Shown: one piece after another, positions 1 through 8,376 of the stretch
Position numbering within the stretch: the stretch's first letter is position 1
How the letters are laid out: every line of letters starts with the position of its first letter
NCBI RefSeq assembly: GCF_024125445.1
Contig: NZ_JAMXWM010000036.1
Location: 1-39,507 of the forward strand
DNA length: 39,507 nt
Source: Sporolactobacillus shoreicorticis
GTDB lineage: Bacteria; Bacillota; Bacilli; Bacillales; Sporolactobacillaceae
Reading direction: 5' to 3'
Translations under genes and position numbers: made by a program
The notes under the pieces: model-generated
The model's input: only the letters and a program-made list of their open reading frames with translations
What the model was told of the DNA's origin: nothing
The model's database searches: none

Positions 1-212
1 TACTTTCGGGATCTGTCAAAGTTAAATGTTGATTTTTAAGAGGGCCTTCCTTTCTCGGGGTCGCTCATTTTTATTCAACTAACATCCCCTGTTCCTGGTT
101 CGATGAACCGAGTGCTTTGAAACATAAAAGATAAGTATTACGAAAGCCCCAGTAGTTGGTCTGCAAATGAGCAAGAGGATGGGGTAGGCCAAGCTTAAAT
201 CAGTTAGCTTTT
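1..212. other. Non-coding stretch at window start
   Basis: I see no convincing gene here. The segment is the downstream flank of the MarR gene on the minus strand. The AT-rich block around 10-40 resembles the end of an insertion sequence, but no inverted-repeat partner or transposase is present in the window, so this is not called. Confidence 0.4.
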
Positions 213-686
213 TCAATTTCTCTGTTTATTAATTTGCGCATTAAATTGTTGCTGCCCCGGACGGATTTTTGCGAGGGCGTTCATGACGTCAATCCACGCT
301 TTTTGATGATCTGATCCGAGAGAGTCAAAGATTGTCTTCATCTGTTCTCTTTGCACATGGCTAAGTTTGCTTTCAAGCTGCTTTCCTTCCTGTGTCAGAT
401 AGAGCAGCTTGTAGCGTTTGTCGTAATCTGCCTGAACCATCTTGATCAGATTTTTTTCAGATAAGAGTCTGAGCGGTGCATTGAGTGCTTGCTTTGAAAC
501 TTCGAGGATCGAAAGAAGATCATTCACGGTGATCCCTGGGACTTGAGCAATAAAAAAAAGAATACGGTGGTGCACACGCTGTATACCGTACTTTTCAATG
601 ATTTGGTCCGGCTTCTCGGTAAAGGTCCGGTATCCGAAATAGAAAAGCATGAGAACCTTGTTTAGCTGCTGTTCTTCCTCATTCAC
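213..686 (-). CDS. MarR-family transcriptional regulator
   Basis: A 157-residue protein with the size and layout of a MarR-family winged-helix repressor. The central part (about residues 45-100) contains the DNA-binding helix region (VNDLLSILEVSKQALNAPLR) and a basic wing (DYDKRYKLLYLTQEGK), followed by a C-terminal dimerisation helix. The start is a GTG at 686 with an AAAGGAG ribosome binding site 11 bases upstream. It is divergent from the keto-acid decarboxylase at 874, and the shared intergenic region holds two similar inverted repeats. It is therefore the likely local regulator of the decarboxylase and probably of itself. The ligand is unknown. The family assignment is firm; the target is inferred from position and from the palindromes. 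Confidence 0.9.
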   Translation of the reverse strand: MNEEEQQLNKVLMLFYFGYRTFTEKPDQIIEKYGIQRVHHRILFFIAQVPGITVNDLLSILEVSKQALNAPLRLLSEKNLIKMVQADYDKRYKLLYLTQEGKQLESKLSHVQREQMKTIFDSLGSDHQKAWIDVMNALAKIRPGQQQFNAQINKQRN

Positions 687-763
687 TTTTTTTCTAACTC
701 CTTTCGTACTGATTTAGTAGTATAGCATAAAAGAAGCACCTATGTCGCACACAATTTTTCAAT

Positions 764-782
764 AGGACAATATAGTTGACTT
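764..782. promoter_or_regulatory. Putative MarR operator 1 (imperfect)
   Basis: AGGACAAT-ATA-GTTGACTT is an imperfect inverted repeat with the same 8-3-8 architecture as the perfect palindrome at 813-831. It matches that site in 13 of 16 arm positions. It overlaps the -35 hexamer of the decarboxylase promoter, so a bound dimer would block RNA polymerase. Confidence 0.6.
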
Positions 783-804
783 ATTAAAGCTCTAAGTCTA
801 TACT
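776..804 (+). promoter_or_regulatory. SigA-type promoter for the keto-acid decarboxylase
   Basis: TTGACT at 776-781 and TATACT at 799-804 are separated by 17 bases, close to the SigA consensus. Transcription should start near 811, between the two inverted repeats. The layout fits repression by a dimer at either site. Confidence 0.7.
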
Positions 805-812
805 TTATATAA

Positions 813-831
813 AGGTCAATAATATTGACCT
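813..831. promoter_or_regulatory. Putative MarR operator 2 (perfect palindrome)
   Basis: AGGTCAAT-AAT-ATTGACCT is a perfect 8-bp inverted repeat with a 3-bp spacer, the size expected for a MarR dimer site. It lies just downstream of the predicted transcription start of the decarboxylase. Its centre is 49 bp from the centre of the imperfect copy at 764-782. Confidence 0.7.
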
Positions 832-873
832 AATGTTCTTTCATAAATTTTTAAAGTGAGGGGATAGGAAGAA

Positions 874-2547
874 ATGGATACAACGTACACGATTGGACGT
901 TATTTGGTCGACAGATTAGGAGAACTTGGCATTCGACACATTTTTGGTGTGCCTGGGGATTACAATCTTTCGTTTCTTGATACAATTATTGAGCATCCGG
1001 CACTTGACTGGGTAGGAAACTGTAACGAATTGAACGCAGTTTATGCTGCGGACGGATATGCGCGTATTCACGGTATTGCCGCACTGGTCACAACATTCGG
1101 TGTTGGTGAACTCAGTGCAGTGAATGGAATTGCTGGTTCACGAGCGGAACAGGTACCCGTTGTTAAAATTACGGGATCACCTGCATCAAAGGTTACTGAA
1201 GAAGGGCGTCTTGTTCACCATACATTAGGTGATGGCGAGTTTACGCATTTTTCGAAGATGTACAAAGAGGTCACGGCTGCTCAAACAACGCTGACAGCAG
1301 AGAATGCAACAGAAGAGATTGATCGGGTACTGAGAACTTGCTGGTATGAGAAGGCACCGGTTTATATCAATCTTCCGGTAGATATACATGGACTTCCGGC
1401 GAGGCTGCCAAAGGAACCTTTGCTTAAAGAAGAACCCGCAGCATCAACAAATACGACCAGCGAAATGCTTGAAACCCTCATCCCTGTGATTGAAAAGGCA
1501 GAGGCACCGGTCATTTTGGCAGATTATCAAGTCTCTCGATTTCATGCTGAAGAAGCGTTACAACGTTTTGTGGAAACGACTGGGTTCCCGATTGCAACAC
1601 TGAGCATGGGGAAAGGTGTCTTTAATGAAGAGCATCCTCAATTTATTGGTGTCTATAGCGGAAAAACAAGTCCTGATTATTTGCGAAATCGGATTGATCA
1701 CGCAGACTGTATTATAAGTATTGGCGTTAAATTTACCGATTCGATTACGGGCGGTTTCTCACAGGGCTTCAAGGAAGAGGCTGTAATCCACATAGCACCT
1801 AAGGAAGTAAACTATTTAAACAAAATTTATTCAAAAATATCGATGAATGAATCACTCAATCAATTGGCAGGAGTTCTGAAAAAACGTGATCGGCAATCTC
1901 TGGATATCGTCCCAGTTACAGAGCAGCAGAAAGAAGAACCCTTCTATGTGAAAGATGACCAGGCACTGACACAGAAACGTTTTTGGCAAATGATTCGGCT
2001 TTTCATTCAGAAAGACGATGTGGTTGTTGCTGATCAAGGGACCGCATTTTTTGGTGCCCAGACAGTCCCTCTTAAAGAAAATGTAACCTACATTGGACAG
2101 CCATTGTGGGGATCAATCGGCTATACATTACCAGCGACACTTGGTACACAGCTTGCCGATCTGTCGCGGCGTAACCTTTTGTTGATTGGTGACGGTGCAT
2201 TTCAGTTAACTTTTCAAGAACTTTCAACTATGTTACGCGAAAATCTTCATCCGATTATTTTCGTAATTAATAATGACGGCTATACGGTTGAACGTTCAAT
2301 CCACGGACCTGAAGCTTCATATAATGATATTAAAATGTGGCGCTATGCAGATATTCCAGCCACTCTCGGTGGGAACAAGAATTTTAAAAGCTATAAGACG
2401 AATACAGAAGGCGAATTTGCTGATGCCCTTAAGGATATAGCTGAATCACCAGATTTCTTTAGGTTTGTTGAGGTGGTTACTCAGAAGATGGATATGCCTG
2501 AATTATTGACCACCCTCGGTAAAATTTTTGCTGCTCAGAATGACTGA
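874..2547 (+). CDS. ipdC: Thiamine-diphosphate-dependent alpha-keto acid decarboxylase (IpdC/KdcA/pyruvate decarboxylase family)
   Basis: A 557-residue cytoplasmic enzyme expected to decarboxylate a 2-keto acid to the aldehyde and CO2. The N-terminal PYR domain opens with a signature like that of lactococcal KdcA/KivD (GVPGDYNLSFLD, residues about 25-36). It has the cofactor-activating Glu52 in the NELNA motif and the catalytic His pair 115-116. The C-terminal PP domain has the ThDP/Mg-binding motif starting at GDGAFQ (about residue 439) and ending in NND about 26 residues later. The substrate (indolepyruvate, phenylpyruvate, branched-chain keto acid or pyruvate) cannot be decided from sequence alone. 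It is monocistronic: its own promoter lies upstream and a terminator follows. Control by the divergent MarR protein is likely. Confidence 0.9.
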   Translation: MDTTYTIGRYLVDRLGELGIRHIFGVPGDYNLSFLDTIIEHPALDWVGNCNELNAVYAADGYARIHGIAALVTTFGVGELSAVNGIAGSRAEQVPVVKITGSPASKVTEEGRLVHHTLGDGEFTHFSKMYKEVTAAQTTLTAENATEEIDRVLRTCWYEKAPVYINLPVDIHGLPARLPKEPLLKEEPAASTNTTSEMLETLIPVIEKAEAPVILADYQVSRFHAEEALQRFVETTGFPIATLSMGKGVFNEEHPQFIGVYSGKTSPDYLRNRIDHADCIISIGVKFTDSITGGFSQGFKEEAVIHIAPKEVNYLNKIYSKISMNESLNQLAGVLKKRDRQSLDIVPVTEQQKEEPFYVKDDQALTQKRFWQMIRLFIQKDDVVVADQGTAFFGAQTVPLKENVTYIGQPLWGSIGYTLPATLGTQLADLSRRNLLLIGDGAFQLTFQELSTMLRENLHPIIFVINNDGYTVERSIHGPEASYNDIKMWRYADIPATLGGNKNFKSYKTNTEGEFADALKDIAESPDFFRFVEVVTQKMDMPELLTTLGKIFAAQND

Positions 2548-2577
2548 CTGGAATCGATTCTATAAAATTGTATTTAG

Positions 2578-2617
2578 AAGGTGTCTCAAAAGTCCATGGA
2601 CTGTGAGGCACCTTTTT
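2578..2617 (+). terminator. Rho-independent terminator after the decarboxylase
   Basis: An inverted repeat (AAGGTGTCTCA paired with TGAGGCACCTT, about one mismatch) is followed by a T-run. It sits 30 bases after the decarboxylase stop. There is no T-run on the opposite strand, so it serves the plus strand only. Confidence 0.8.
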
Positions 2618-2653
2618 CTATTGATTAAAAAAAGGCAGCGATTTTACCTCGCT

Positions 2654-3574
2654 TTATACGTTCATCGGCATAGATTTTTTCAAAGATGCTTTTAAGAAAT
2701 CAATATAGACATGAAGCTCTTCCGGCAAAAAGACATTGTTTCGTTTAACCAAACCGATTTGAATGAGATTGCTTTCTTCTAAAGGTATGGAAATAATATT
2801 GGGGTTCATGTAATTGGTCACGATACAGCCAGTTCCCAGATTGTAGCCATCTGTATGCGACAGGAGATTATTCATAGCGCCTCGATCTTTTAAATAGATC
2901 AGTTTCCTGATCTTGTCCACATCGATAGCTTCTTCCGCAAAATGGAGCAATACGTCGTCTTGCTGGTAGGTCAGATAAGGATAGTCCTTTAACTGCTCCA
3001 GGGTAATGCATCTGAAATGGGCCAGTGGATGCTCTTTTCGGAGAAAGACGTGTTGCTTCAGCGAAACAAGGGGAGTAAACATTAGTGATTTTGAGATAAA
3101 ATAGCGTTTAAAAAAATTCTTGTTTAAATCGGTCAGGGATAAAATGCCGAGGATACTCCTACTCGCATACACGTCATTAATTACATCGGTTGTCTTTCCC
3201 TCCCGAATTGTCAGTTCATATTTCCGCTCGGCAAAATAATTCATCAGGTTTGCAACAGCTTCTATAGCAAATCCATAGTGTTGAGAGGAAATAGAAAGTT
3301 TTGTTAAGTCCGTCGATTTCTCGCTGTTAAAATGATAGACGACAGATTCCATTTGTTCCAGAAGCGTTCTTGCGTAGAATAATAATTCTCTGCCGTCTTT
3401 TGTGAAGACAACTCCTTTATTTGTTCTATCCAAGATCGTTATCCCCAACTCAGCTTCCAGATCGCGCACAGCTTTACTGATACTGGGTTGTGTCACGTAG
3501 AGTGCAGAGGCGGCTTTGCTGATTGAACCGTGCTTGGAAATTTCTACTAAATACCGGAATTGCTGAATCGTCAT
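2654..3574 (-). CDS. LysR-family transcriptional regulator
   Basis: The protein has 306 residues when started at ATG 3574, which has an AAAGGGG ribosome binding site about 10 bases upstream. The open frame continues a further 59 codons upstream, but that extension does not look like protein of this family. The N-terminus is a standard LysR helix-turn-helix (MTIQQFRYLVEISKHGSISK, then AASALYVTQPSISKAVRDLE; HTH about residues 17-38). An effector-binding domain of the periplasmic-binding-protein type follows, and the length is typical of the family. It is divergent from the acetyltransferase and rarD genes, which are the natural candidate targets. The inducer is unknown. Confidence 0.9.
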   Translation of the reverse strand: MTIQQFRYLVEISKHGSISKAASALYVTQPSISKAVRDLEAELGITILDRTNKGVVFTKDGRELLFYARTLLEQMESVVYHFNSEKSTDLTKLSISSQHYGFAIEAVANLMNYFAERKYELTIREGKTTDVINDVYASRSILGILSLTDLNKNFFKRYFISKSLMFTPLVSLKQHVFLRKEHPLAHFRCITLEQLKDYPYLTYQQDDVLLHFAEEAIDVDKIRKLIYLKDRGAMNNLLSHTDGYNLGTGCIVTNYMNPNIISIPLEESNLIQIGLVKRNNVFLPEELHVYIDFLKASLKKSMPMNV

Positions 3575-3718
3575 GTCCCACTGGCCCCTTTCAGTTTCTA
3601 TCGACTGTTGCCATAACTTTATTCTATGGCAAATGGTTAATAAGTTCAATTTTACAGTCGTCGCCGTCACTTTTAAAATGAACGTAGAAAAACAAAGAAA
3701 CATGAGGAGATGAATCAA

Positions 3719-4228
3719 ATGCCCGATCAGATCATATATCGTGAAGCACAATTGAGTGATTTACCAACGATCGTTGCTATTTATAATTCAACGATACGAG
3801 GCAGAATGGTCACGGCGGATATGGAAGAGGTTACTGTCGCTGAGCGAAAACCTTGGTTTATTGCCCATTATGAAGATGAGAATCGTCCGCTCTGGATTGC
3901 TGAACAGGAGGGGAAAGTCATCGGCTGGCTCAGCCTGAGCAGCTTTTATGGGCGTCCTGCCTACCATGCAACGGTCGAAATAAGCGTTTATCTTGACACG
4001 AACGTACGCGGAAGGGGGCTGGGTACTGACTTTGTTAACTATGCAATCGATCATTGTCATGCATTCGGTATAAAAACGATTCTTGCTTTTATCTTTGGAC
4101 ACAATATTCCCAGCCTCCGCCTTTTTGAGCGTTTGGGTTTTGAAAAGTGGGGCGCTTATCCGAAGGTTGCGGAATTAGATGGCATTGAAAGAGACTTAGT
4201 TATACTGGGTAAGCGTGTTGATGACTAA
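3719..4228 (+). CDS. GNAT acetyltransferase, phosphinothricin/methionine-sulfoximine type
   Basis: A 169-residue GNAT enzyme of the Pat/YncA group, which acetylates free amino groups of small amino-acid analogues. The acetyl-CoA pyrophosphate loop is VRGRGLG (about residues 100-106), and the C-terminal HNIPSLRLFERLGF stretch is characteristic of the family. ATG 3719 is preferred over ATG 3710 because the GAGGAG ribosome binding site directly abuts 3710 but lies 9 bases from 3719. The stop overlaps the start of rarD, so the two are translationally linked. The true substrate is not known. Control by the divergent LysR protein is plausible. Confidence 0.85.
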   Translation: MPDQIIYREAQLSDLPTIVAIYNSTIRGRMVTADMEEVTVAERKPWFIAHYEDENRPLWIAEQEGKVIGWLSLSSFYGRPAYHATVEISVYLDTNVRGRGLGTDFVNYAIDHCHAFGIKTILAFIFGHNIPSLRLFERLGFEKWGAYPKVAELDGIERDLVILGKRVDD

Positions 4229-5144
4229 TCCAAAGGGAGATAACCCACTTTCAGGGATACTTTATACGTCTTCTGCCTATGTCTTATGGGGGTTTTTAAC
4301 ATTATATTGGAAGTTATTGGGAAATGTACCGCCTTTTGAGATTTTAGCGCACCGAATCTGCTGGTCTTTTGTATTCACAATGGCGATCATCCTTTTAAAA
4401 AAACAAAAATTCCACCTGTTTATCTATAGGCTCAACTATTTTTTTCACTATAAAAAGGAATTTTTATTTATTTTTATAGCTTCTCTTGCAATCAGTGCGA
4501 ATTGGGTTATCTTTATTTGGGCAGTTAATCACGGCAAAGTTATTGAAGCCAGTCTGGGAATGTATATGACTCCGCTTATCAGCATTGTATTTGGTGTCGT
4601 TTTATGGAAAGATAAATGTGGGCTAGGGCGATCAATCTCATTTTTCATTGCTTTGCTGGGTGTGTTCTTGCTGACGGTTAAATATGGTCAGATCCCTTGG
4701 GTTGCATTGTCGCTTGCTTTATCATCCGGAATCTACAGCTATGCAAAAAAATGTACTCGATTAGACGCACTCGTAGCCATGGGCTACGAAACATTAATAG
4801 GTACACCGACAGCGGTTGTCTATCTAATGACGTTACAAATAAAGGGTACAGCGTCATTTGGCACAAACCTTATCAATACGTCCATTCTTTTAATGGGAGC
4901 TGGTATCGTAACAGCCCTGCCGCTTATTTGGTTTGCTGAAGGAGTAAAAAGATTACCATTATCTACAGTTGGCGTGATTCAATACATAACACCCTCAATC
5001 GCTTTTCTCATCGGATTGTTGCTTTTTAAAGAACCGGTTTCATTTGTTCAATGGTTTTCATTTATTCTTATTTGGGCGTCGATTATGATCTACATTTTTT
5101 CTTCAAGTAACGCAGATTCTAAAGAAACGAGATTGTTGCAATAG
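4221..5144 (+). CDS. rarD: RarD-type EamA/DMT-family permease
   Basis: A 307-residue integral membrane protein with about ten hydrophobic segments, typical of the drug/metabolite transporter superfamily. The N-terminal pattern (GILYTSSAYVLWGFLTLYWK followed by EILAHRICWS) is that of RarD proteins, whose transported substrate is not established. The start is ATG 4221, with an in-frame GTG at 4215 as alternative. Either start lies inside the last codons of the acetyltransferase gene (overlap of 8-14 bases), and there is no strong ribosome binding site, so translational coupling is likely. Confidence 0.85.
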   Translation: MTNPKGDNPLSGILYTSSAYVLWGFLTLYWKLLGNVPPFEILAHRICWSFVFTMAIILLKKQKFHLFIYRLNYFFHYKKEFLFIFIASLAISANWVIFIWAVNHGKVIEASLGMYMTPLISIVFGVVLWKDKCGLGRSISFFIALLGVFLLTVKYGQIPWVALSLALSSGIYSYAKKCTRLDALVAMGYETLIGTPTAVVYLMTLQIKGTASFGTNLINTSILLMGAGIVTALPLIWFAEGVKRLPLSTVGVIQYITPSIAFLIGLLLFKEPVSFVQWFSFILIWASIMIYIFSSSNADSKETRLLQ

Positions 5145-5290
5145 TATTCAAGATACCAATATAGTCGTCGTATCACCCTCTGAGGCATCTGGAAATGGTA
5201 GAGCCTGCCTTAGCCTGAGGCTCATGCTCAGAGATGAAGGATAAAAAATAAATGATTAGGAAATAAGAATGTAAGGTAAGCACACTAACG
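5145..5290. other. Intergenic stretch after rarD
   Basis: No gene is seen. The segment 5200-5240 contains overlapping inverted repeats (GAGCCT paired with AGGCTC; CTGAG paired with CTCAG) that could fold in RNA. No T-run follows them, and no known RNA family is recognised. Confidence 0.3.
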
Positions 5291-5325
5291 AACAAGGAGG
5301 GGGGGCTTCTCCTTGTTTTGCGTTT
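5291..5325 (+). terminator. Rho-independent terminator downstream of rarD
   Basis: AACAAGGAG pairs with CTCCTTGTT across a 9-base G-rich loop and is followed by TTGCGTTTTT. It lies about 150 bases after the rarD stop and would end the GNAT-rarD transcript. Confidence 0.7.
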
Positions 5326-5456
5326 TTAATATTCGTAGTACTTTAGTGAATCAGTTGCATAATGACTCATTTCTTAGATTTTCTCGTGAATTGTTTGATT
5401 TAACTTTAGAGGCTCGCTTGCACTTTATGTGAATTCGCTTTAAATTTTCAATATTT

Positions 5457-5485
5457 TTGAATCGTAATAGGATTCGTTCTAAAAT
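5457..5485 (+). promoter_or_regulatory. Probable SigA promoter of the tsaE operon
   Basis: TTGAAT (5457-5462) and TAAAAT (5480-5485) are separated by 17 bases, 134 bases upstream of tsaE. A second, weaker candidate (TTGCCA at 5516 with TAAATT at 5539) lies nearer to the gene. Confidence 0.5.
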
Positions 5486-5618
5486 AAGACAAGATGCCAG
5501 CAGTGACAAAAGAATTTGCCACGTAATTATGGTACACTTAAATTATATCTGGCTTACGATGCCGGCGATTATCTAAATCGTTATTGTGGCCTGAGGCTAT
5601 TTAAAAAAGGTGAACGTT

Positions 5619-6086
5619 ATGCATCAATGGATCACACATGCTCCTGAAGAAACCATGCACTTTTCCGAGCGTCTGGCGGTTTTTCTGAAACCGGGGGATG
5701 TCTTGACACTGTCGGGTGATCTCGGAGCGGGCAAGACTGTTTTTACCAAGGGTCTGGCCAAGGGTCTCGGTATTCAAGAGATGGTAAACAGTCCGACCTT
5801 TACTATTGTTAAAGAATATCAGAGCGGGCGCCTGCCCCTTTATCATATGGATGTGTACCGGATAAGCGATGAAGAGGATATTGGCCTGGAGGATTATTTC
5901 GATCAGGACGGGGTGACCGTGATTGAATGGGCGGAAAATATCCCTTCGTGGCTTCCGGATGATCGTTTATCTATTACCATTGAGCGTGTGAACGAGCGGG
6001 AACGAACGATCACATGTAAAGCAAGCGGCAGCAGATCTAAGCATATAAATGAGGAGATATCGAACGATGAACGTGCTAGCGATTGA
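5619..6086 (+). CDS. tsaE: tRNA threonylcarbamoyladenosine biosynthesis ATPase TsaE
   Basis: A 155-residue P-loop ATPase of the TsaE/YjeE family that works with TsaB and TsaD to transfer the threonylcarbamoyl group onto A37 of ANN-decoding tRNAs. The Walker A motif GDLGAGKT is at residues 33-40, and the family motifs SPTFTIVKEY and YHMDVYR follow. ATG 5619 is chosen because AAGG lies about 8 bases upstream. An in-frame GTG at 5610 overlaps that ribosome binding site. It is the first gene of tsaE-tsaB-rimI-tsaD and overlaps tsaB by 20 bases. B. subtilis has the same order (ydiB-ydiC-ydiD-ydiE). Confidence 0.95.
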   Translation: MHQWITHAPEETMHFSERLAVFLKPGDVLTLSGDLGAGKTVFTKGLAKGLGIQEMVNSPTFTIVKEYQSGRLPLYHMDVYRISDEEDIGLEDYFDQDGVTVIEWAENIPSWLPDDRLSITIERVNERERTITCKASGSRSKHINEEISNDERASD

Positions 6087-6756
6087 TTCATCCAATTTAG
6101 TGATGAGTGTCGCCGTGACAACGGAACGGAAAGTGCTCGCCGAATTGACAACAAACAGCCGAAAAAATCACTCGGAACGTCTGATGCCTGCCATCGCGCA
6201 GATGATCGAGGCGGCCGGGCTTGAGGCAGCAGACATTGATCGAATTGCTGTAGCTGAAGGTCCGGGTTCTTATACGGGACTTCGTATTGGCGCAACCATT
6301 GCGAAAATGCTTGCCTGGACACTGAAAAAGGATTTGGTCGGTGTTTCAAGTCTTGAAGTGGCTGCCCAAAACGGCCGCGGTTTTGCGGGTTATATTGCAC
6401 CATTCTTTGACGCGCGACGCGGACAGGTGTTTACTGGATTGTATGAAGCAAAAGACGGGGAAATTGTTTCAGTAGCTCCGGATCAACTTGTGATGATGGA
6501 CGATTGGCTGCCTGAATTGCGAAATTTGGCTGAACCGGTCCTTTTTCTCAGCAATGATTTAGACAAATGGGGCGAATTGCTTTCCACTCAAGCCTATGCG
6601 GAGCTTGGAGATATCACTCGGAATGTGCCAAGAGCGGCCGAACTCGCCCGAATTGGCGCAAAAAAAGAGCCGGTATCCGATATACATCATTTTCTGCCGG
6701 CGTATCTTCGCTTGGCTGAGGCCGAAGCGAAGTGGTTGGCAAAACAGGGGCGATAA
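6067..6756 (+). CDS. tsaB: tRNA threonylcarbamoyladenosine biosynthesis protein TsaB
   Basis: A 229-residue protein of the ASKHA fold. It is the inactive paralogue of TsaD and acts as the scaffold of the TsaB-TsaD-TsaE complex. The N-terminal nucleotide-binding-like motif (LAIDSSN) and the signature EGPGSYTGLRIG (about residues 63-74) are both present. The start is ATG 6067, with GAGGAG ten bases upstream inside the tsaE coding region. Its stop is 2 bases before the rimI start. Confidence 0.95.
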   Translation: MNVLAIDSSNLVMSVAVTTERKVLAELTTNSRKNHSERLMPAIAQMIEAAGLEAADIDRIAVAEGPGSYTGLRIGATIAKMLAWTLKKDLVGVSSLEVAAQNGRGFAGYIAPFFDARRGQVFTGLYEAKDGEIVSVAPDQLVMMDDWLPELRNLAEPVLFLSNDLDKWGELLSTQAYAELGDITRNVPRAAELARIGAKKEPVSDIHHFLPAYLRLAEAEAKWLAKQGR

Positions 6757-6758
6757 GT

Positions 6759-7214
6759 ATGCCGGATCTAAAATCAGTAAACATCCGACCGATGACTGCG
6801 GAGGATATTGATCAGGTCATGGTCGTAGAGTACAGTGCTTTCGATGTCCCATGGTCGAGGCAGGCATTCGAAAATGAGATCACCGGCAACCATTTTGCCA
6901 GCTACTTTGTTGCCGAACTTGACGGAAGAATCATTGGGTATTGCGGGGTTTGGGTTATTGTTGATGAAGCACATATAACGAATCTGGCAGTGCTTGAAGG
7001 GTATCGCGGATTCAAGGTGGGCGAATCACTGCTGCGTCAGGTCATGCTCCATGCGGTGTCACAGCAGGCGCGTTCTATGAGTTTGGAGGTTCGCGTAAGC
7101 AATAAGATTGCACAAAATTTGTATCGCAAGCTCGGATTTAAAAACGGCGGTATTCGTAAAAATTATTATTCAAACAACGGGGAAGATGCGCTAGTCATGT
7201 GGGTGAGACTATGA
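6759..7214 (+). CDS. rimI: Ribosomal protein S18 alanine N-acetyltransferase RimI
   Basis: A 151-residue GNAT enzyme expected to acetylate the N-terminal alanine of ribosomal protein S18. The acetyl-CoA-binding region [19 protein letters not shown] (about residues 73-91) has the RG-x-x-V-G form that I recall from Firmicute RimI proteins. The end has the typical [18 protein letters not shown] stretch. The start is ATG 6759, with AGGGG eight bases upstream. The stop overlaps the tsaD start by four bases (ATGA). Its place between tsaB and tsaD is conserved in Bacillales. Confidence 0.93.
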   Translation: MPDLKSVNIRPMTAEDIDQVMVVEYSAFDVPWSRQAFENEITGNHFASYFVAELDGRIIGYCGVWVIVDEAHITNLAVLEGYRGFKVGESLLRQVMLHAVSQQARSMSLEVRVSNKIAQNLYRKLGFKNGGIRKNYYSNNGEDALVMWVRL

Positions 7215-8239
7215 AAATAAATGTGAGGCAGAAAACCTTAATTCTGGGAATTGAAACGAGCTGCGATGAAACGGCAGCTGCGGTTGTTGAGAACGGTACT
7301 GTGATTCGATCAAATGCGGTTGCCTCGCAAATTGATATTCATCGGCGTTTTGGTGGTGTTGTTCCTGAGGTGGCGTCCCGTCACCATGTAGATCAAATCA
7401 CGGTCATCTGCGAGGAAGCGATGGACAAATCTGAGGTGGCTTGGAGCGACCTGGACGCAATTGCGGTGACTCAGGGTCCGGGACTCATCGGGGCACTGCT
7501 TGTGGGTGTGAACGGTGCAAAGGCACTGGCCTATGCACATGGGCTGCCGCTTGTCCCGGTTCACCACATAACTGGGCATATTTACGCCAACCGTTTTGTT
7601 CGCGAGCTCGAATTTCCACTGATTGCACTCGTTGTTTCAGGTGGGCATACCGAGCTGGTTCATATGAGCCAACATGGTTCGTATGAAGTCATCGGAACTA
7701 CGCGTGACGATGCAGCAGGTGAAGCGTTTGACAAGATTGCACGAACGCTTGGATTGCCCTATCCGGGCGGACCGAAGATTGACCGCCTTGCTAAGAAGGG
7801 TAAGCCAGTGATTGATTTTCCGAGGGCATGGCTTGAGGAAGGCTCGCTGGATTTCAGCTTCAGCGGGTTGAAATCTGCAGTCATCAATTATGTCCACAAT
7901 GAGCAGCAGCGTGGGCACGACCTGAATGCTGCAGATATCGCGGCCAGCTTTCAGGCAAGTGTCAGTGAGGTACTTGTTAAGAAAACACTGATCGCAGCGG
8001 AACGCGTTCATGCAAAACAGATTCTTGTTGCCGGTGGTGTTTCTGCCAACAGCGTGGTAAGGACTGAAATGGAACAGGCTGCGCGTACGCGAGGAATTCC
8101 CTTAATTATTCCTCCGCTGAAGCTGTGCACAGACAATGCGGCAATGATTGCAGCATCCGGAACAATTGGCTTTTTAAAAGGAACACGCGCCGATCTGTCG
8201 CTGAACGGGAAAGCAAACCTGGCGATTGAAGACTTTTAA
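7211..8239 (+). CDS. tsaD: tRNA N6-adenosine threonylcarbamoyltransferase TsaD
   Basis: A 342-residue catalytic subunit for the last step of t6A37 synthesis. The ASKHA fold starts with [14 protein letters not shown]. The metal ligands His119 and His123 sit in the HITGH motif, and the C-terminal [10 protein letters not shown] and CTDNAAMIA motifs are present. ATG 7211 forms a four-base ATGA overlap with the rimI stop. A GTG at 7199 is in frame but adds residues that are unlikely. The gene ends the operon, and a strong terminator follows 14 bases after its stop. B. subtilis TsaD has about 346 residues. Confidence 0.96.
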   Translation: MKINVRQKTLILGIETSCDETAAAVVENGTVIRSNAVASQIDIHRRFGGVVPEVASRHHVDQITVICEEAMDKSEVAWSDLDAIAVTQGPGLIGALLVGVNGAKALAYAHGLPLVPVHHITGHIYANRFVRELEFPLIALVVSGGHTELVHMSQHGSYEVIGTTRDDAAGEAFDKIARTLGLPYPGGPKIDRLAKKGKPVIDFPRAWLEEGSLDFSFSGLKSAVINYVHNEQQRGHDLNAADIAASFQASVSEVLVKKTLIAAERVHAKQILVAGGVSANSVVRTEMEQAARTRGIPLIIPPLKLCTDNAAMIAASGTIGFLKGTRADLSLNGKANLAIEDF

Positions 8240-8252
8240 ATAAATTTACAAT

Positions 8253-8298
8253 AAAAAAACGAAGAGCAGTGAAAAAAATTCCTGTTCTTCGTTTTTTT
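8253..8298 (+). terminator. Rho-independent terminator of the tsaE-tsaD operon
   Basis: ACGAAGAGCAG pairs with CTGTTCTTCGT across an A-rich loop and is followed by seven T residues. The A-run before the stem would give a weaker T-run on the opposite strand. Confidence 0.9.
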
Positions 8299-8376
8299 AT
8301 TCTTTGCAGCAGGCTGAGCAGATCACAAAAATTTAATTGCCTGTTAATTATCGGTGAATAAATGTAAAAGAATAAC

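Noticed and set aside
1-60. Insertion-sequence end at the window start
   Set aside because: The AT-rich pattern is suggestive, but there is no transposase or inverted-repeat partner.
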